Part shown: positions 58,325 through 64,000 of the stretch, one piece after another | How positions within the stretch are numbered: position 1 is the first letter of the stretch | Layout: every line of letters begins with the position of its first letter | Assembly (NCBI GenBank): GCA_011033025.1 | Contig: WFMF01000202.1 | Span: forward strand, 242,419-306,418 | DNA from: Beroe forskalii | Taxonomy: Eukaryota; Ctenophora; Nuda; Beroida; Beroidae | Reading direction: 5' to 3' | Length of the DNA stretch: 64,000 nt | Position numbers and translations under genes: made by a program | The notes under the pieces: generated by a model | Told to the model about the DNA's origin: nothing | What the model saw: the letters and a program-made list of their open reading frames with translations, nothing else | Databases searched by the model: none

Positions 58325-58720
58325 CTTGAAAATCTACCTACTAAGCACTATCTCGGATCAATTTTGAGAATTTACCTATCAAGCACTATCTAGTTCCCTT
58401 TCGGTCTTCGGACCTTGCCCACCTTTTTGGAGAGCGAATCTGAAAATTTACTCAAAATTCTGAAAATTTACATAATAATAAGCACTATCTCGGATCACAT
58501 TTTTAGTCGTTCGGGTCGTTCCCTCAAAAAAATGGTCGCCAATTTTTGAAAATCTACCTACTAAGCACTATCTCGGATCAATTTTGAAAATTTATCTATC
58601 AAGCACTATCTAGAATAAATTTTAAAAATTTACCTACTTAAAGGTCAAAAATGTACCTAAAGTCCTGAAAATTTACCTACAAATGTGAAAATTTACCTAA
58701 TAAGCATTATCTCAGAGTCG
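58325..58720. repeat. Interspersed repeats of CTACTAAGCACTATCTCGGATC
   Basis: The phrase GAAAATCTACCTACTAAGCA and CTATCTCGGATCA recurs four to five times with TTTACCTATCAAGCACTATC variants at irregular 50-190 bp spacing inside the composite insertion. Confidence 0.65.
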
Positions 58721-58883
58721 TCCAAAAAAGGGTCGCCACATAAATTCCAAGAATATACCTACGAAATTTGCCCTCCATTCAACGGTATAATTTGCCCTCC
58801 AAAAAGGGGTAAAAACTAAAAAGTGCCCTCCCAAAGAATTTTCAAGGGTTGGCAGCTATGGGTATACTCTAAACATAAAAAAA

Positions 58884-59721
58884 TACACTCAGTTTTTTTT
58901 ATAAGAAACTTATTGAAATCCTAGGCTACAAGTTTCTTATTTTTTCACGATTTTGAGCCTAAAAGTTTCTTAATCGGTTTCTTAATTCTACATACCGACA
59001 TACCGTACGAAAAATGTCTACGAAATTTCCAACATAGGAACCTACTGTGTAGACTGTAGTTGAGGAATCCAACCTTCTGATATTTTCAGTTAAATTATAC
59101 ACTTTTAAGCATGTACCTATCTTAAAAGATTTGTGCAGCTGTATACAATAATGTTCAGGGATCTTCATCAAATGTTCTTCCAAAAAAGTTTGAAATTTTG
59201 AAATTTAGATAATATCTAAATCCCGTCTAAATCCTATAATGCTTGAAACTTTTGGAAATAGATATGGAACTGTAATAGTGTCCTGTCTCAACAACAATTT
59301 CTAAATTTCTGTTTCGTGCTTTAGTATCTGGCATGTTACTTTAAACCGAAAAATCATGAAAGATTCATTTTCTAAATTTCTATTCTATATTATGATCAAT
59401 TATCACATATCCAGTGTAATACTGTAATAGAAGTTCAATAGAAGTACTAGATTAGTTTCGGAATGTTCACAATCAAAAAATGGGGGTCTGGGGCGCAGCC
59501 CCCATGTCGCCATTTTTGAACATCATGTTAAAAGAATTTCAGTTGCAATAGGATTTTATACACAAATTTCAAAATTCTAGGCTAGAAGTTTCTTAATTTC
59601 TTAATTGTAAATCAGTGAAGTTTCTTAATTTTTCCGAAATTCTAGGCTAAGTTTCTTAAATTTTCGGAAATCCTAGGCTAAGTTTCTTATAGACAGTTTC
59701 TTATAAAAAAAACTGAGTGTA
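58884..59721. mobile_element. 834-bp Tc1/mariner-like MITE
   Basis: Element 58886-59719 has perfect ~25-bp inverted repeats starting CACTCAGTT, then a T run and ATAAGAAACT, flanked by TA on both sides. Subterminal phrases TAGGCTAAGTTTCTTA and close variants repeat on both flanks. There is no transposase. It is nested in the larger insertion, so it arrived later. Confidence 0.8.
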
Positions 59722-59754
59722 GTGTAATCAATTTTCTAATTCAAGGATTGACAT

Positions 59755-61950
59755 AAGAGGCGGGAGATACTTAACTGTGGATCATCAGCGGTTAACCTAC
59801 AGTTGTTAAGAGAAACGGAGGGGTTTCGGCCCATGTACCTCTCACAGCTTACAACTGCAAGGTTGGGCCACCCAGGACTCCGGATTCCTGAGCAACACAG
59901 TTTAGGAAAGCAAGAAAAAAGAGAAAGAGTTCAATAGAGCCCAGAGGAAAAAGATCAATGAGTGTTAAAATCGTGTGATATATCTGAATATAAAGCTACT
60001 AAAACTAGAAGGTGAAGGTTAAAATGAAAAGGAGGTTGCAGGCATCTGCCTGTGCAGCCCACATTTCAGTAAATTGCGCGAGGTCAGCAACAAGCTGCAA
60101 ACATACATTTTTGATACATTTTGAAGGGTTTAGCAGGGATCGCAGCTGGGATCAGTGATGTCACATGCTCCATCTCCTCGTTCGCAGCTCCAGTCGAGTA
60201 AGGAGTTGCTGTTTGGCGTTGTGTAACCCGTAACCGGTGTGCGAGGAAGTCTCAAAGGGATACTTTGAATGCCTCAAAGCTCCTTTTAAAACTGAGTTGA
60301 CTTGCTTTGGGAAGCAAGTTCCAAAGACGAACAGATTTAACCCCAAATGAATTGTCGTAGGCAGTAGACACTGAGCGCTGTGCCTTGTAGTTGAATGGAA
60401 GAATTTTCGCTCCGGACACCAAGACGTTCATTGTTGTAGAACTCTAAACATGTGCTGTTCGGGGCCTTTTTCCTGCAGAATCTTCCATGTATGGATTATG
60501 GTGTACCGTTCTCTTCTACGCTGGAGAGACATCAGTTTCATCTTTTTCAGACGGTCCCAGTAGTCCATATCCTTTGTCCCAGCAATGCGTTTGGTGAAAT
60601 ATTGCTGGATTGATTCTACTGCTTGGATGTCTTTGATCAGATGAGGATCCCAGACGGGCAACAATACTCCAGTCTGCTCCTCACTAAGGACTTATAAAGG
60701 GTCAGCATTGTTAGTTCCGATCTATCCCGGAAAGTCCTTAGGACCCACGATGCCATTTTACAGGAGTCTGTGACGACATTGTTGATCTGCAGAGTCAGCC
60801 ACAATCATCTGATATTAGGACACCAAGATCTCTTACAAATGATGTTGGTTGGAGAATGCTACCGTCAGGCGTTGTGTACCACCTCAGCTCTGCAGTGAAG
60901 GGCAGGTTTCTCAGGAGGTATGAGTTGTTGAGGCAGAAGTTCATGACCTCGAACTTATCCTGGTGGAGCACCATATTGTTGTTCAGTGACCAACTGACAA
61001 CTTGATCCAGATCATTTTGAAGCAAAACCTTGCATAACATGGTAATAATCTGGTGCAGAAGCTTGCTGTCATCGGCAAAAGCAAAGCCCGGTTTTGAAGA
61101 GCCAGTTTAATGATCATGTCCACCACGTAGAGAATGAAAAATATTGGCCCGAGTAAAGTGCCCTGAGGGACACCACTTTCCACAGCTGACGACGATAATC
61201 ACATGATTTTCGAAAGCTCATATTTAAAGTTTATCGTATCATTTAACGTTTTAACGCTCTCTAAACCACTTTCCACGTTAGCGAACTGTGATTTATTACC
61301 ATCAACCACCACAACGGCGTCTGTTTGATAGAAGTCTTCTATCCACTTTAAGAGCTTGCCTTTGATGCCGTAATGCTCCAATTTGGCTAGAAGTAAGCGA
61401 TGGTCTACCTTGTCAAAAAGCTTAACTGTAATCCAGATAAATGACATCAACCTCTTTACCCTCGTTAAGGCTCTTGAGTACGTAGTCCTCATGTTCAAGT
61501 AGTTAGTCAAGCAGCTCCTATAGTTTTTCTAAAACCGTGTTGGCTGTCCGGGAGAATCCCATTAGTTTCAAGATGATCCACTTGCAAGTTGCGGATGAAC
61601 CTTTCAAAGACCTTGACTAAGTGGGATGTAATAGAAACAGGGCAGGTTCATAACAGCCAGAGTGAGAGAAGGGTGTCTTTACAGCTGCATAGAATCTTAG
61701 CTGGGATGTCTTCAATCTTCATCTGGTGCTGCAGGTAAGGATCTAGCTCACCTATAGCTGCATGCATGTCCTCGACTGAGAACTCAATGTCACACAAAGT
61801 TGCAGATGACGGGTCACCTAGTGCTGCTGCTACACATGCTCGGGTCAGGACACACTGGTATATTGATATTGGATCTCTGCTTTTCCACTGGATCACTGAA
61901 CACACACTGGTATATTGACATTGAAGGATCTCTTTTTTCCTGGACATATA
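59755..61950 (-). pseudogene. Decayed LINE (Jockey/CR1-type reverse transcriptase), minus strand
   Basis: Read 5' to 3' on the minus strand: FSVEDMHAAIGELDP (about 61760), VKVFERFIRNLQ and HGFRKT (about 61540-61610), FDKVDHRLLLAKLEHYGIKG (about 61390), SGVPQGTLLGPIFFILYVVD (about 61160), FAFADDSKLLHQ (about 61070) and VRDLGVLISD. It ends with YFTKRIAGTKDMDYWDRLKK (about 60570), which marks the C-terminus of CR1/Jockey-superclade reverse transcriptases. The pieces fall in different frames, with stops and deletions between (most of the motif region between 61650 and 61750 is lost), and no endonuclease is visible. The 3' tail probably reaches about 59.76 kb. Inactive. Confidence 0.8.
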
Positions 61951-62579
61951 TTGTCTTCCTTAGTGGTGCAACACTCGACTTGCATTTTGCATACTTTTCG
62001 TAGCTGAAAAAGTACTTGGTTAATTCTTGATAGTGCTGACTGCATAGGACTCCCCCGCTGGTTTAGTTGGGCAAGAATTTCGTCCTTAATTGCCTAAGAT
62101 ATCAGACTGACTTCTTTTTCAAGCCCAGGAATGAGCATAGGGAGGGATTGTTCACATTCAAAGTCATCTATCTTCCCTGTTGAGCTTTCTCCTCTTCATT
62201 TCAGTGAGTTAACGTTTGCTACTTGAAGATTTCCTGCTGTTTATTTTCCCACCAACTTTTTGGAGAGGCCATCATTAAGGTCACCTGTAGGACAGTAAGT
62301 ACAATGAGGCCGTTTGAAAAATATGCCATCTGAGGACAGAATCTTGAAGAACCTCGTGTATCACAATATATTATGTCATAATGTTTGGAATAACATTTAT
62401 AGCTTTAATATTCCCTAGATATCAGAAATAACCTTGCTGTTTTTCGCAGCATGGACCAAATTCAATTAACTTAGTCACAGGGCTCTTTTAGGCTCCAGAG
62501 GATAGAAAAAATTTGAAAAGAGCCCTAGAAAGTGGGGCCTAAAAGAGCCTAAAAGAGCGTTGGCCCCCCCCCCTAATAT

Positions 62580-63480
62580 GAAGTTATGCCTATCAGTGAT
62601 TGTAGTCTTTGGTATTAAGTCATGTCTGTCAGCGTGGGAATTTGTTCGCGCTTTTATATTTTCATGAATTGTTATATCTATCCTCATCTATAAAATTTTA
62701 TCTACATTATTATGCAACAGTGCATATATAAAATGAACAATGGAAGTGGTTGCTGGTCAATAGCGAATGTTCACTTTCACATAACCCACATACCGCATCC
62801 TTTGTCTTCACTCCCGTGACCCACTAGTGTTCGAAAAAGCGGTGTGACGTCTTCGACTCACCACTCTAAACCTAGATAATGACGTCACTCGCAACTGCCT
62901 ATCCCTCTAGCGCAGCATTTCACACTGATTATTCCTCGCGTAGTTCACATAATTGCTGCTGTGCGAATCATAATGAATTCCTCCAGGATTATTATTATTA
63001 TCCTGAATATTTCCTGTGTATGCTGATGTCGTTTACTTTGCGGGGAATGTCTAAACGGTCTCAGATGATTTCTCTCGTTCACAATGTTTTCATGTTGCTC
63101 TTCTTAAGTTAATGAATTATGCCAAATTTGTTTTCAGACTCCGTATTTTTGGTTTAGTTATTGGGCATAGATCAGTATGCCACTTTGGCCGGGCACAGGG
63201 CTAATGCATATGTCGAAGTTATTAACGAAGCCTACGCCACGCTTCCTCGACATCTAACTGCACTACCACCAAGATTCTGATGACGTTACAGGCTTTGGTG
63301 GCGTCTCACCATTACTCCAATCCGTATATGACGTACTTAATACGTCAAATTTTTGCTGAATTTGCCTCTGATCTGTCTCTCAATGATATCCCAGTATTCA
63401 GTAATAGCTACAGCTCTACAAATATTGGAGTAGTCGCTGTCGTCACGCCTCCTGATCCATGACAACACCCACTCCTAGTG
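62580..63480. other. Gene-free stretch with one dispersed module
   Basis: Past the composite insertion no exon is supported. Frames at 62879-63112 and 63280-63462 lack motifs. Holds the module at 62845. Confidence 0.45.
62845..62887 (-). repeat. 43-bp dispersed module, minus orientation
   Basis: TGACGTCT at 62845 and TGACGTCA at 62880, 27 bases apart. The minus-strand interior TTATCTAGGTTTAGAGTGGT aligns with TTATCATAGCTTAAAGTAGT of the 13195 copy. The right flank (GCCTATC.CTCTAG) also resembles the flank of 53327 (GCCTACTATCTGGAG). Confidence 0.7.
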
Positions 63481-63499
63481 TCTGCCAAGTTCCAGAAGC

Positions 63500-63795
63500 T
63501 TCTTCTTTTACCTTTTCCCTGAATCCAGTTCTCTTTCTTTTTTCCCTTCCAATCTCTTTTCCCCCGCAACTCCCTTTCTCTTTTCCCTTCCAGTCCCCTT
63601 TCTAGTTTCCCTTCCAGTCCCCTTTCTAGTTTCCCTTACAGTTCCCGTTCTCTTCTCCCATCCTGCTCCCTTTCTCTTTCCCATCCTGCTCCTGTTCTCT
63701 TTTACCTCCCGACTCGCCTTGCTCCGTCTTATTTCCACTCCGTTCTCTCCCCTTCCTCCCCTCTTCTCTCCTCCTTTTACTCTTCTCTTCTCCAT
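63500..63795. repeat. Polypyrimidine minisatellite
   Basis: Nearly all C and T on the plus strand, built from units such as CCTTCCAGTCCCCTTTCTAGTTTC. Such asymmetric tracts can adopt triplex DNA. A 95-codon Arg/Lys/Gly/Glu frame on the minus strand is a by-product of the composition. Confidence 0.75.
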
Positions 63796-64000
63796 TTACT
63801 GGTCTGCAGTCCCGACAGCCACCTACTCACATTGGCTGTCCGCCCAGCCTGCTCGAACACAGCATGTTTTCAGAAGTATGTGCTGTATTGGTTAGTGGCT
63901 GTTCCATCAATTATCTTGGTCTTCCACCTCACTTCATACCAGTACCAGGGACCACAGGCTCTGGAGGCAGTACTCCATGTATACCCAGTGACGATGACGT

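Larger units (their letters stand above)
57512..62579. mobile_element. Composite insertion with G-run terminal inverted repeats and TAATAT duplication
   Basis: Ends at 57518 and 62573 are inverted repeats: ten G followed by CCAACGCTCTTTTAGGCTC. TAATAT flanks both sides (57512-57517, 62574-62579). Just inside, a ~73-bp core is present in direct orientation at both ends (57533-57605 and 62482-62555, about 90% identical). The structure can be read as a 5.06-kb DNA element, or as a ~95-bp MITE whose core was duplicated around a 4.9-kb insertion. It contains a nested Tc1-like MITE and a decayed LINE, and no transposase frame. A 6-bp duplication fits few known groups; superfamily unassigned. Confidence 0.7.

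Noticed and set aside
63508-63795. 95-codon basic protein on the minus strand
   Set aside because: Explained entirely by the polypyrimidine minisatellite.

Overview
The window reads as nuclear DNA of an invertebrate animal. The genes are split by introns with ordinary GT-AG splice sites. Two of them, an OSTM1 homologue and a RABGAP1 homologue, belong to animal families. Intergenic and intronic DNA is AT-rich and crowded with transposon copies, MITE-like repeats and minisatellites. I cannot place the species, and there are no bacterial-style operons, tRNAs, rRNAs or CRISPR arrays.

Layout. 1-17.8 kb: AT-rich, no gene I can support, short tandem repeats and several copies of a 43-bp module bounded by TGACGTCA-like octamers. 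18.0-22.8 kb: OSTM1 homologue on the minus strand (lysosomal single-pass membrane protein, partner of the ClC-7 antiporter). Its stop codon lies inside a minisatellite, and its first visible intron holds a scrambled tandem duplication. 23.8-24.7 kb: a CpG-rich block of direct and inverted modules between two divergent genes. 25.9-36.0 kb: RABGAP1-type Rab GTPase-activating protein on the plus strand, with PTB domain, DUF3694 (kinesin-like) region and the lead-in to the TBC domain, then a stop in recognisable homology. Its introns contain a 2.2-kb non-autonomous DNA transposon (28.4-30.7 kb) studded with a CACCTGTAACA motif, and a small intronless secreted Ser/Thr-rich protein gene on the opposite strand. 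36.3-40.5 kb: non-LTR retrotransposon of the restriction-like-endonuclease (R2/NeSL-like) type with an intact but start-less reading frame and a repeated 3' region.

44.5-51.4 kb: four minus-strand exons of an unrecognised protein with a coiled-coil-like C-terminal part. 48.8-50.8 and 53.7-55.8 kb: two ~2-kb non-autonomous elements in opposite orientation with TTAA target duplications (piggyBac-like), each carrying two arrays of 16-bp palindromes in a 39-bp higher-order unit. 56.56-56.78 kb: probable last two coding exons of a plus-strand gene. 57.5-62.6 kb: a composite insertion with G-run terminal inverted repeats and a TAATAT duplication, containing a Tc1/mariner-like MITE and a decayed LINE. 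62.6-64 kb: another 43-bp module and a polypyrimidine tract.

Three themes stand out. Tandem repeats repeatedly begin at, or copy, splice sites or a stop codon (17.9, 34.4, 47.5, 51.3, 51.4 and 56.5 kb). Non-autonomous DNA elements carry dense arrays of short symmetric motifs that look like protein-binding sites. A fixed-length 43-bp module recurs at nine or more places in both orientations.
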